DNA from: Ensifer adhaerens
Lineage (GTDB): Bacteria; Pseudomonadota; Alphaproteobacteria; Rhizobiales; Rhizobiaceae
Direction: 5' to 3'
Assembly (NCBI RefSeq): GCF_020035535.1
Contig: NZ_CP083349.1
Coordinates: 3,348,501 to 3,412,500, forward strand
DNA length: 64,000 nucleotides
Shown here piece by piece: positions 53,778-64,000 of the stretch. The stretch's first letter is position 1. The number at the start of each line of letters is the position of its first letter. The notes below the pieces were generated by a model. That model made no database searches. It had not been told where the DNA came from and worked only from the letters and a program-made list of their open reading frames with translations. Position numbers and translations under genes: made by a program.

Positions 53778-55556
53778 ATGGGAGCGTGCATGGCCATGGA
53801 AAGTCGGCAGGACAGCCGGATCGAACCGGCAACTGCCCCACCCACCGACGCGGAAATTCTGGTGCAACTTGATCGAATTCGCCAAAGTGCCGAGTTCGAC
53901 GCTCCGGAACGTGACCGTAAGTTCCTCACCTATGTCATCGAGGAAGCACTTGCCGGCCGAGGAGACCGAATAAAGGCCTACTCGATTGCGACCGAGGTCT
54001 TCGGTCGGGATTCTTCTTTCGATCCGCAGACGGATCCGGCAGTGCGGATCGAGGCAGGCCGCATTCGCCGGGCGCTCGAACGCTACTACCTCGTTGCCGG
54101 GCGGACCGATCCGATTATCATCAGCATACCCAAGGGCGCCTACGTGCCCACCTTCGAGCGCCGCGTTGATGTCTGGCTTCCGCCAGGCAAGGACGTGCCC
54201 CCAAGCGCCGGACGCAATCCGTCGGCTCTCCGTGCCCGGCGAGGAGCCTGGCTTGCCGCGGCAGCCGTTCTCGCCATCGGTAGCGGTCTGGGAGCGGCTG
54301 CACTCCTTCTTCCCAAAACGGAGACGGCCATCGTCCACACGCGGCCGACGATCCCGAAGATCGTCGTCACCCCCTTTGAAGATCTGTCGGGGACGTCCCA
54401 ATCGGCGATGATGACCCGCGGACTGACGGACGAGGTCGTCGGCAATATTGCCAAATTCAAGGAACTCATCGTCGTCACGCAGGAGGGCCCTGACGGTTCG
54501 CCGCAAGGCGGGCCAATTTTTGCCCTGGAGGGCCGGGTGCGGTTCGACGGCGAGAGACTCCGGCTCGTCGCCAGACTCATCCAGCGATCCGATGGATCCG
54601 TCGTATGGGCGAATACCTATGACGAGCAGCTGGAAGCCGGCAAAACCATCGAACTGCAGGTGAAGGCTGCAGCCGCGGTGGCCGGTGCCGTGGCGCAGCC
54701 CTATGGCGCGATTTTCCAGGCAAATGCCACGGCGTTCAAACAGTCGGTTCCCGATGACTGGCAAGCCTATGCCTGCACCCTGAGCTACTACGGTCATCGT
54801 GGCGACGTCGGCGCGCAGAGCCGTGCTGGCGTGCAGGCCTGTCTGCAACAGGCGACCCAACAGACACCGACCTATGCGACGGCCTGGGCACTACTGTCGA
54901 TGGCCTATATCGACGCCTTCCAGGATCGCCTCGACCATTCCACCCCGGCTACGCTGGAGCGGGCAGCCGACGCGGCAGCCCGTGCCGTGGAACTGGATCC
55001 CCAGGACGTGCGCGCTCTCGAGGCGAGGATGCTTGCCCTGTTCTTCCGCGGTGATGTCGATGCCGCTCTGGCCGTTGGCGCGCGCGCGCTTGCGATCAAT
55101 CCCAACGACGCTGAATTTGCCGGCGAATACGGGTTCCGGCTGGCACTATCGGGCCAATGGGACTCCGGCTGCAAACTTCTATCGGAAAGCGTCGCCCGCA
55201 ACTCCGGTCCCGCAAGCTATTTCGAGGCGGCACTCTCGGTCTGCTCCTACTTCGGTAGTGACTATGTCTCCGCCGAGCGATGGGCGCGCATGGCCGATCT
55301 GCGCACCCATGCATTCTCCCGGATCATGCTTCTGGCAACGCTCGGCAAGCTCGGCAAAGGCGCCCAAGCGCAGGAAGAGAGGAAGTGGATCGAAACCAAC
55401 CTGCCGGGCCTGCTCGAAGCTATCCCTCAGGAGGTCACTCTGAGGCTGCGCCGTGCACAGGATCGCCAACAGCTTCTTGATGGCTTGCGCAAGGCGGGCG
55501 TCCCGATTCCCGAAACCGAATTCGAGCAGGCGCGCACCGATAGCTCGATCCACTGA
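53778..55556 (+). CDS. CadC-like transmembrane regulator with TPR domain
   Basis: Membrane protein of 592 aa. The N-terminal ~110 residues hold a DNA-binding-like module common in rhizobial adenylate-cyclase-like and TPR proteins (RKFLTYVIEEALAGRGDRIK, DSSFDPQTDPAVRIEAGRIR). One membrane helix follows (about 155-178). The periplasmic part has a TolB-like/FlgO-like domain (IVVTPFEDLSGTSQSAMMTR, about 195-310) and TPR repeats (about 350-520, for example ALAINPNDAEFAGEYGFRLA). The arrangement suggests signal transfer from periplasm to DNA. Targets are unknown. It converges with the AI-2E family permease gene. The start may be 53790 or 53796. Confidence 0.75.
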   Translation: MGACMAMESRQDSRIEPATAPPTDAEILVQLDRIRQSAEFDAPERDRKFLTYVIEEALAGRGDRIKAYSIATEVFGRDSSFDPQTDPAVRIEAGRIRRALERYYLVAGRTDPIIISIPKGAYVPTFERRVDVWLPPGKDVPPSAGRNPSALRARRGAWLAAAAVLAIGSGLGAAALLLPKTETAIVHTRPTIPKIVVTPFEDLSGTSQSAMMTRGLTDEVVGNIAKFKELIVVTQEGPDGSPQGGPIFALEGRVRFDGERLRLVARLIQRSDGSVVWANTYDEQLEAGKTIELQVKAAAAVAGAVAQPYGAIFQANATAFKQSVPDDWQAYACTLSYYGHRGDVGAQSRAGVQACLQQATQQTPTYATAWALLSMAYIDAFQDRLDHSTPATLERAADAAARAVELDPQDVRALEARMLALFFRGDVDAALAVGARALAINPNDAEFAGEYGFRLALSGQWDSGCKLLSESVARNSGPASYFEAALSVCSYFGSDYVSAERWARMADLRTHAFSRIMLLATLGKLGKGAQAQEERKWIETNLPGLLEAIPQEVTLRLRRAQDRQQLLDGLRKAGVPIPETEFEQARTDSSIH

Positions 55557-55568
55557 CAAGGCCTGCGA

Positions 55569-56705
55569 TCAAACCGGGCGCGGCGACTGCGACGCATCGG
55601 GTTGCGGCTTTTGCCGCGCAGTATCCCCCTGCATCCACACCATCAGCAGGTCATGGACGACACTGAGAACGATCGGCCCCAGAAAGAGCCCGATCAGCCC
55701 ATAGGACAGGGTCCCACCAAGTACCCCGAGCAGAATGACCAGCGTCGGCGTCGAAAGCCCGCGGGCCACCAGGATCGGCTTCATCACATTGTCGATGACA
55801 AAGAGCGGGACCAACAGAATCGTCAGAAGCAGCGCTGGACCGAAGTCCATCGTCACCCATGCCCAGATGATCACCGGAAGCAGAACCAGAGCAGGCCCGA
55901 TCTGGATGATGCAGAGGATGAGCACGACGAAAGCGATCGCACCCGGCGCCGGCACATGGAACAGGCCGAGCACCAGGGCACAGAGAAACGCCTGCAGCAG
56001 CGCGACGCCGATCACCCCTCGCGCAACGTTGCGGATGGTCGCCGCCGCCAGACGCAGGAAGCCGATGCCCCGGTCGCCACCGATCCTGCCGGAGAAGCGC
56101 TGTGCCATCTCCGCCAGCCGTTCACCGGAACCGAAAAGGAATCCGGCCACCAACACGGACACGACGAAGCTCAACACCTCGGCGCCGATGCTCGCTATCT
56201 TGCCGAGCGCCTTGCTGCCTGCCTGCATCAGCGAAGGCTCGAGCTTGCGCAGGAGCGCTTCGAGATTATCCGATGCCATGCTCCAGACCGCATGCAGCCG
56301 TTCGCCGATGATCGGCCAGTCGTGAACGTATTCCGGCGGTACCGGCACCCGGAGAGAGCCGTCGGCAAGTTTTGCAAGCAGCGCCTGGAGCCCTTCGGCG
56401 AAGCTGACGGCAATCGCCGTCAATGGGCCGACGATGACGGCCAGGCAGATGAGCGTGATGAGAAAGGACGCCAATCGTCGAGAGCCGAGAAAGCGGCCCA
56501 GCCGGGCATAGGCCGGGTAGAGCGCCACGGCAAGGATTGCCGCCCATATGAGGATGATGGCGAACGGCGCGATCAGCGTCAGGGCCCAATAGGCAAAAAG
56601 CCCGACGATACCAATCCTGGCGATATCCGTAATTTTCGCCTCGAAGGACGGGGGGCTGGTCGCTCCATCGCCCGCCGCGCCCGTTCGGGAAGGATCATCA
56701 GCCAT
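55569..56705 (-). CDS. AI-2E/PerM-family membrane transporter
   Basis: Integral membrane protein of 378 aa in the AI-2E (UPF0118/PerM) family, with about eight helices. A typical N-terminal pair (FAYWALTLIAPFAIILIWAA-like) is followed by a soluble insert (about 110-170) and the C-terminal signature VLARGLSTPTLVILLGVLGG-like segment, then GLIGLFLGPIVLSV. Family members export AI-2 or other small molecules, or act as Na+/H+ antiporters. The substrate here is unknown. The 367-bp gap to DUF3300 on the other side contains a perfect 16-nt hairpin at 57022-57037 but no gene. Confidence 0.88.
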   Translation of the reverse strand: MADDPSRTGAAGDGATSPPSFEAKITDIARIGIVGLFAYWALTLIAPFAIILIWAAILAVALYPAYARLGRFLGSRRLASFLITLICLAVIVGPLTAIAVSFAEGLQALLAKLADGSLRVPVPPEYVHDWPIIGERLHAVWSMASDNLEALLRKLEPSLMQAGSKALGKIASIGAEVLSFVVSVLVAGFLFGSGERLAEMAQRFSGRIGGDRGIGFLRLAAATIRNVARGVIGVALLQAFLCALVLGLFHVPAPGAIAFVVLILCIIQIGPALVLLPVIIWAWVTMDFGPALLLTILLVPLFVIDNVMKPILVARGLSTPTLVILLGVLGGTLSYGLIGLFLGPIVLSVVHDLLMVWMQGDTARQKPQPDASQSPRPV

Positions 56706-57021
56706 TCTCGCCCCTCACCCCTGGATGTGGCACATCACTGTGCCACCGCGGCTTATCGACGGCCCGCGTCTTGCCGAATCAAAGATGCCCGAGGTCTGCC
56801 CCGGCCGGCAGCCAACATACCTCTCCCTATGCAACAGTCATGCGGATCGTACGCCCGCAACGGCCAATCGGCAGTAACATACAGTAGCATACGTCATTCG
56901 GGCTTCCCCATCGGCGCGCCTCCTCTAGAGATACCAGTGACAGACGGCATTAGGAATATAAGCTGCAGCACGATCAAGCTCTCGTTGCAGCCGAAAGAGC
57001 GTCGACAGGGGGCTGTCACGC

Positions 57022-57037
57022 GCGCTTGTTCAAGCGC
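57022..57037. other. Perfect palindrome before the DUF3300 gene
   Basis: GCGCTTG-TT-CAAGCGC lies 36 bp before the start of the DUF3300 gene. It could be a regulator site or a 5' UTR hairpin. The remainder of 56706-57072 shows no gene or known element. Confidence 0.35.
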
Positions 57038-57072
57038 CCGCGCGCCTCAGCCAACAGAGGGAGGCTGGACAG

Positions 57073-58455
57073 ATGATCAGAAAAACGATCATCGCGCTTG
57101 GCAGCGCAGTGACGATACTGATTTCAACGCCCATCACGGCAGTTTTGGCACAGCAGTCGGCAAGCGCCCCGGCGGCTGAGCAGCAGACAGCGCCGGAACC
57201 GCTGAGCGACGACGAACTCGAAGTTCTGGTCGCGCGCATCGCACTCTATCCGGACGAACTGGTGGCCTTGATCTCCGCTGCCGCGCTCTATCCGCTGCAG
57301 ATCGTCGAGGCGGAGCGCTTCCTCGAGGCTCGCCAGAAAAAGCCGGACATGAAGCCAAAGGACGATTGGGACGGCAGCGTCATTTCGCTGCTCAACTATC
57401 CCCAGATCGTCAAGATGATGAGTGAAGACCTCGAATGGACGCAGTCTTTCGGCGACGCGATCGCCAATCAGCAGAAGGATGTGCTGATCGCGATACAGCA
57501 ATTGCGTGACGAAGCGGTCGCCAAGAATATCATCAAGAGCGACGACAAGGTGACGGTGGTCCAGCAAGGCGACAACGTCGTCATCCAGGCAGCCAATCCT
57601 GAAACGATCTACGTGCCGCAGTATCCGCCGGAGATGCTGTACGAGCCGAATTATGCACCGGCGCCGATCGGCTACTATGACGAACCCTATCCGGCCTATT
57701 GGTATCCCGGCGCAGCCTTCTTTGCAGGTGCTGTGACCGGTGCTGCCTTCGCCGCGATCGTCGACTGGGACGATTGGGGCGTCTGGGGCGGCCGCTGGAA
57801 TGGCGGCGACATGGACATCGACTGCAACAACTGCTTCAACAACATCAACGGCAAGGTCAAGTGGAACGACGTCGACTGGAAGAATGTCGATCGCAGCAAG
57901 ATCAACTTCGACCGCGACCAGCTTCAACATTTCGACCGAAACAGCATCAAGAACAACATCAAGGCAAACGGCAACAACAACCTGCGCAACCGCGCCGCCG
58001 AGATCAACCGCGATCGGCCGAACGCACGGCCCGGCGGTGGTGGCGGCGGTCAGATCAGGGACGTGCGCAAGAGCACGCTTGATGGGCTGAAGGCCCAGCA
58101 GAGGCCGGCAGCCAGACCAGGTGGGGCCGGTGGCGGGCAGGCGATCGCAAAAGCGCGCGCCGGCGACGGCAAGCCGAGCATCAATCGTCCCTCGGGCAAA
58201 AAACCTTCTCAGGTCAACCGTCAGGGCGGCAAGAAGAAGATGGCCTCCAAGGCGCAGAACCGATCGAGAAACCCATCGGGCCTCGGCAACGTCAATCCCG
58301 GACGGCGCGAAATCAACTCGTCACGCCGCGGTGGCCAGAGCATGGGCGGCGGCCAGCGCGGTGGCGGGCGGCCACAAATGAGCCGCGGTGGCGGCAGGCC
58401 GCCGATTCACCGTGGCGGCGGCGGTCGTGGTGGTGGCGGCGGACGCAGACGTTGA
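57073..58455 (+). CDS. DUF3300 exported protein with Gly/Arg-rich tail
   Basis: Predicted exported protein of 460 aa. A signal peptide ends at VLA-QQ (about residue 27). The DUF3300 domain (about 45-230) has ARIALYPDELVALISAAALY, LLNYPQIVKMMSEDLEWTQS and ETIYVPQYPPEMLY. A hydrophobic patch (AAFFAGAVTGAAFAAIV) follows, then Asn/Asp-rich and finally Gly/Arg-rich low-complexity sequence. Function unknown. It is usually paired with a DUF2950 gene, as here with 21 bp between, so the two probably act together in the envelope. Confidence 0.85.
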   Translation: MIRKTIIALGSAVTILISTPITAVLAQQSASAPAAEQQTAPEPLSDDELEVLVARIALYPDELVALISAAALYPLQIVEAERFLEARQKKPDMKPKDDWDGSVISLLNYPQIVKMMSEDLEWTQSFGDAIANQQKDVLIAIQQLRDEAVAKNIIKSDDKVTVVQQGDNVVIQAANPETIYVPQYPPEMLYEPNYAPAPIGYYDEPYPAYWYPGAAFFAGAVTGAAFAAIVDWDDWGVWGGRWNGGDMDIDCNNCFNNINGKVKWNDVDWKNVDRSKINFDRDQLQHFDRNSIKNNIKANGNNNLRNRAAEINRDRPNARPGGGGGGQIRDVRKSTLDGLKAQQRPAARPGGAGGGQAIAKARAGDGKPSINRPSGKKPSQVNRQGGKKKMASKAQNRSRNPSGLGNVNPGRREINSSRRGGQSMGGGQRGGGRPQMSRGGGRPPIHRGGGGRGGGGGRRR

Positions 58456-58476
58456 ACGGATCATAGGAGAACGACC

Positions 58477-59454
58477 ATGGCAAAGCTCTTTCATCCGCTT
58501 CTCCTGGGAACGGCGATCGCCCTCGCACTGGCCGCCGTACCGCTCAACGCATCCGCGCAGACAACGGCGCCGGCGGAACAGGCACCAACGGATCAAATGG
58601 CGGCCGGCCTCGACGCCTATGCGGCGGACGAAGATCCTCCGGTCTTCGATGACCCGGCCAAGGCGGTCGACGAATTCAAGGCGAAGCTCGCCGCAAATGA
58701 TTTCGACGGTCTGGCGAAACTTCTCGGACTCAATGCCGAGAAGCTGAAGGCCGGTGAAGGGGCGATGGATACCTTTGCGCTCATCCGCGAAGGTGCCGCC
58801 CGCAATGTCACCGTGAATGATCTCGAAGGACGCAAGATTATCCAGATCGGCGATCGGCTCTGGCCGCTGCCATTCCCGATCACCAAGGGCGAAGACGGCA
58901 AATGGGCCTTCGACACCTATGTCGGGCTCGAGGAAATCGTCAATCGCCGCGTCGGCGAGAACGAATTGGAAGCGATCGATACGGTACAGGCCTATGTCGA
59001 TGCCCAGAAGGAATACGCCTCGCAGGATCGCGACGCCGATGGCGTGCTCGAATATGCCCAGAAGCTGATCAGCACACCCGGACAGACGGACGGGCTTTAC
59101 TGGCCGGCCGATCAGGGCGATGGCGAAAGCCCCGTCGGCGATGCGATCAGCGAGGCGGCATTGGAAAAGGCAAAGGCCGGCCAAGGGTACTTCGGCTACC
59201 GTTTCCGCATCCTGACATCGCAGGGCGATAACATCGCCGGCGGCCGGTACGACTATGTCATCAACGGCAACATGATCGGCGGCTTCGCCTTGATCGCGTG
59301 GCCGGTGAGCTATGCCGAGACCGGCGTCAAGACCTTCGTCGTCAACCAGCAGGGCATCGTCTACGAACGCGATCTCGGGCCGAATACCGAAGAGATCGTG
59401 CCCTTCATCGATCGCTTCGATCCCGACGACAAATGGGACGTCGTGCCCGATTGA
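58477..59454 (+). CDS. DUF2950 exported protein
   Basis: Predicted periplasmic protein of 325 aa. The signal peptide ends at ASA-QT (about residue 28). The DUF2950 core includes FDDPAKAVDEFKAKLAANDF, AFDTYVGLEEIVNRRVGENE, AQKEYASQDRDADGVLEYAQ, GYRFRILTSQGDNIAGG and a C-terminal VNQQGIVYERDLGPNT. It has no known catalytic motif. It forms a transcription unit with the DUF3300 gene. Its last 94 bp overlap the antisense end of the degraded kinase frame. Confidence 0.85.
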   Translation: MAKLFHPLLLGTAIALALAAVPLNASAQTTAPAEQAPTDQMAAGLDAYAADEDPPVFDDPAKAVDEFKAKLAANDFDGLAKLLGLNAEKLKAGEGAMDTFALIREGAARNVTVNDLEGRKIIQIGDRLWPLPFPITKGEDGKWAFDTYVGLEEIVNRRVGENELEAIDTVQAYVDAQKEYASQDRDADGVLEYAQKLISTPGQTDGLYWPADQGDGESPVGDAISEAALEKAKAGQGYFGYRFRILTSQGDNIAGGRYDYVINGNMIGGFALIAWPVSYAETGVKTFVVNQQGIVYERDLGPNTEEIVPFIDRFDPDDKWDVVPD

Positions 59455-60533
59455 GAGGCAGTCGCAGCTGACGATTTTTTTGCCAGGCCGGACTTCCCCC
59501 GGCCTGCGTCGGAGGAAGCCCCATCGCTCAACATCGATTGTCGAGCTTGCGGCCTATTGTCGGTTGGCTCTGCTTCCCCTTGCCCAATTCTGAGCGGCAT
59601 ATGCAGCGAAACGCGATAGCGAGCCGGTCCGACACGGCCGGCGGTCAGTGATGCCCCCTCCGGGAAATGCGTCCTGACCCGATGAGCGACATTGGCAAGG
59701 CCGATGCCGAGCCCCTCTCCCGCCTTGCCGAATACAGATGCGGTAACGTCATTTTCGACGGACAGAATGAGCGCCTCTCCGACCCGGCTCGCCTGGATGT
59801 GAATTTCGACCTCGCCGACGGAACGGCCGACTCCATGTTTTACCGCGTTCTCGATCAGCGGCTGCAGGATCAGACTTGGGACCATGGCACCCTCGAGCTC
59901 GGCAGGGACGTCGATACGGACTCCCATGCGGTCGGAAAACCGCTCTTTCTCGATATCGAGATACTCTCTCTGCAGGGCCATCTCGTCCACAAGCCGCAAT
60001 TCGCGCATCGGATCGAGCTGCAGCGTCGACCGCAGGAATCCCGAGAGCGACATGATCATTCGCTCCGCCCGATGTGATGCCCCCTCCTCCACCAGGCCGG
60101 TGATGGAATTGAGCGTGTTGAACAGAAAATGCGGATTTATCTGATATTGCAAAGCGCGCATCCGAGCGGCCAGGGCCTCTTCGCGCGGGGCAATCAGTTT
60201 CAGATCCCGGGCGCGGACGTCCATGTGATTGAGCAGCGCGACAAAGAGGAACGACCAGCCAAAGAAGATCGACATGCGGTAACAGACCGCATAGCCGTAA
60301 TCCATGATATTGAACGGCACGACCGCGGGCGACAGGATCACCTGTGTACAGGTAGTAGTCGAGCAGAGACATCCCGAGCGAGCTGATCAGAGACAGCAGC
60401 AGGCACACGATGATTTTGGGTGGCGTAGCGGATCAGCAAGCGAATTCAATCCGCGCGAAGATTACGTCCGCTCGGCGCGGCGATCGGGATGTTGTCAGCG
60501 ACGGTGGGGGTGCTGATCCTGGCGCGCGGATGA
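59361..60533 (-). pseudogene. LytS/YehU-type sensor histidine kinase, apparently inactivated
   Basis: The kinase core is intact: the phospho-acceptor segment LQYQINPHFLFNTLNSITG and the ATPase N-box LQPLIENAVKHGVG with later GEGLGIGLANVAHR lie in the open frame up to 60341. Upstream, membrane-helix sequence (KIIVCLLLSLISSLGMSLLD) continues in a different frame, so one base is out of step near 60340. Further upstream that second frame is cut by a TGA at 60435-60433 after IFARIEFAC. No start codon is evident before it. At the 3' end the frame runs 94 bp antisense into the DUF2950 gene with a low-similarity tail. Sequencing error is an alternative. Confidence 0.65.
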
Positions 60534-60604
60534 CGGAGGATTCGGCTCTGTCTGACGAGATCCTTGCGGGGACGCGGAGGTGGCTTTTCGGCGTTTGGAA
60601 CGTC

Positions 60605-60639
60605 AAAAGCCCCCTTGCATTTCTGCTTGGGGGCTTTTT
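60605..60639 (-). terminator. Intrinsic terminator after tRNA-fMet
   Basis: AAAAGCCCCC pairs with GGGGGCTTTT over a 14-nt loop. Read on the minus strand the stem ends in GGGGGCTTTT, just 9 bp past the tRNA, so it ends the rRNA-tRNA transcript. It also fits a plus-strand terminator. Confidence 0.8.
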
Positions 60640-60647
60640 GTATGTTT

Positions 60648-60724
<77 letters not shown>

Positions 60725-60731
60725 CCATCGC

Positions 60732-60885
60732 GGTAAACCGCTTTGCGGTTTATCCGCTTATTCCGGGTTTTGCCGGAGGCAAAATCCCGTTTATCCGGTC
60801 AGCGCAAATCCCTATGGGATTTGTCGCGGTAACGTAAATCCCGAAGGGATTTATGGTCTGTTCCGAGCAAATCCGTGAGGATTTG
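60732..60885 (-). repeat. Run of five small hairpins between tRNA-fMet and 5S rRNA
   Basis: Stems at 60734-60752 (TAAACCGC/GCGGTTTA), 60764-60789 (TTTTGCC/GGCAAAA with CGGG/CCCG), 60805-60823 (CAAATCCC/GGGATTTG), 60835-60853 (TAAATCCC/GGGATTTA) and 60868-60885 (CAAATCC/GGATTTG). The last three share the AAATCC...GGATTT core. They follow the 5S terminator. Confidence 0.75.
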
Positions 60886-60923
60886 TCTCGTGTAAGGGAC
60901 GCACTGCTTGTTTCCGGTCTAGC

Positions 60924-60952
60924 AAAACAAAAGGGCCGCTTGAGGGCGGCCC
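60924..60952 (-). terminator. Intrinsic terminator after 5S rRNA
   Basis: On the minus strand a perfect GGGCCGC/GCGGCCC stem (60946-60952 with 60933-60939) is followed by TTTTGTTTTG. It lies about 70 bp past the 5S gene, so tRNA-fMet may depend on readthrough. Confidence 0.8.
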
Positions 60953-61021
60953 GTGTTCGGCTGGGCCGAGGCGGAAGAGAAGATGATCGTTTGATTTCCG
61001 GGTTTTATCTTGCGTTTTGCA

Positions 61022-61138
61022 GACCTGGCAGCGACCTACTCTCCCGCGTCTTAAGACGAAGTACCATCGGCGCTGGGGCGTTTCACGGCCGTGTTCGGAA
61101 TGGGAACGGGTGCAGCCACCCCGCCAGAACCACCAGGT
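61022..61138 (-). rRNA. rrf: 5S ribosomal RNA
   Basis: Minus-strand sequence starts near ACCTGGTGGTTCTGGCGGGG and contains the universal CCCGTTCCCATTCCGAACAC and GGTACTTCGTCTTAAGACGC arms, ending GCCAGGT. Length about 117 nt; ends are good to a few bases. Open frames across it are spurious. Confidence 0.93.
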
Positions 61139-61257
61139 CGGCAAAGCGCAAGATTTGCGCCTAGCTTGGCGCAAACCGGATGAGAAGCTGGTGAAGCGAG
61201 ATGCTTCGTTTTGTTTTGAACACGTCATTTCATCTATCGATGAACACAAGCAATGGG

Positions 61258-64000
<2,743 letters not shown>

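Overview
The window is GC-rich alphaproteobacterial DNA of the order Hyphomicrobiales (Rhizobiales), most likely the genus Ensifer/Sinorhizobium. The grounds are a fused phaAB antiporter gene, a cob locus whose layout and protein lengths match the vitamin B12 producer known as 'Pseudomonas denitrificans' SC510 (an Ensifer relative), rhizobial palindromic intergenic repeats, a RirA-type iron box, and a 23S-5S-tRNA-fMet rRNA operon. The genus is inferred from memory of these families; no search was run.

Layout. 1-5231 (+): phaAB(partial)-C-D-E-F-G, a multisubunit K+(Na+)/H+ antiporter with overlapping genes. 5287-12495 (mostly -): cobF, cobG-H-I-J, cobL-M, with cobK on the opposite strand between cobJ and cobL. 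This is the complete aerobic route from precorrin-2 to hydrogenobyrinate. 12582-13289: ung. 13525-16704: modABC molybdate uptake with a convergent modE. 16878-18209: an FAD-dependent amine/amino-acid oxidoreductase. 18629-24886 (+): branched-chain 2-oxoacid dehydrogenase complex (E1a, E1b, E2, E3) and a thiolase. 24990-25874 (-): purU. 26040-32388: tyrosine/homogentisate catabolism, namely maiA, fahA, an MBL-fold hydrolase and hmgA on the minus strand, then a MarR regulator, an Lrp/AsnC regulator and hppD.

32645-39587 (-): the most unusual part. A LuxR-type regulator with a degenerate receiver domain is followed, across a very AT-rich leader, by a tight operon. The operon encodes a UDP-xylose synthase-like enzyme, a UDP-sugar 4-epimerase, a cellulose-synthase-like family 2 glycosyltransferase, a secreted DUF995 protein and a secreted GH26-type glycanase. 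Together they suggest an uncharacterised, possibly pentose-containing, extracellular polysaccharide system. About 1 kb of gene-free DNA follows, ending in an orphan intrinsic terminator.

40581-44818: an iron-siderophore ABC importer (binding protein plus DUF2218 protein on -, two permeases and an ATPase on +) around a RirA-like box. 44939-50075: an RND efflux pump and adaptor with a divergent TetR regulator and two matching operators. 50178-53532: a PhcB-like methyltransferase divergent from a membrane GGDEF-EAL protein. 53778-59454: a CadC-like TPR membrane protein, an AI-2E family permease, and an envelope pair DUF3300-DUF2950. 59361-60533: a LytS-like histidine kinase that looks inactivated. 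60648-64000 (-): tRNA-fMet, a run of small hairpins, 5S rRNA and nearly all of 23S rRNA, which lacks only about 45 nt at its 5' end.

Most of the window is core metabolism and transport. The accessory features are the polysaccharide cluster, the AT-rich spacers around it, the decayed kinase and the hairpin run.
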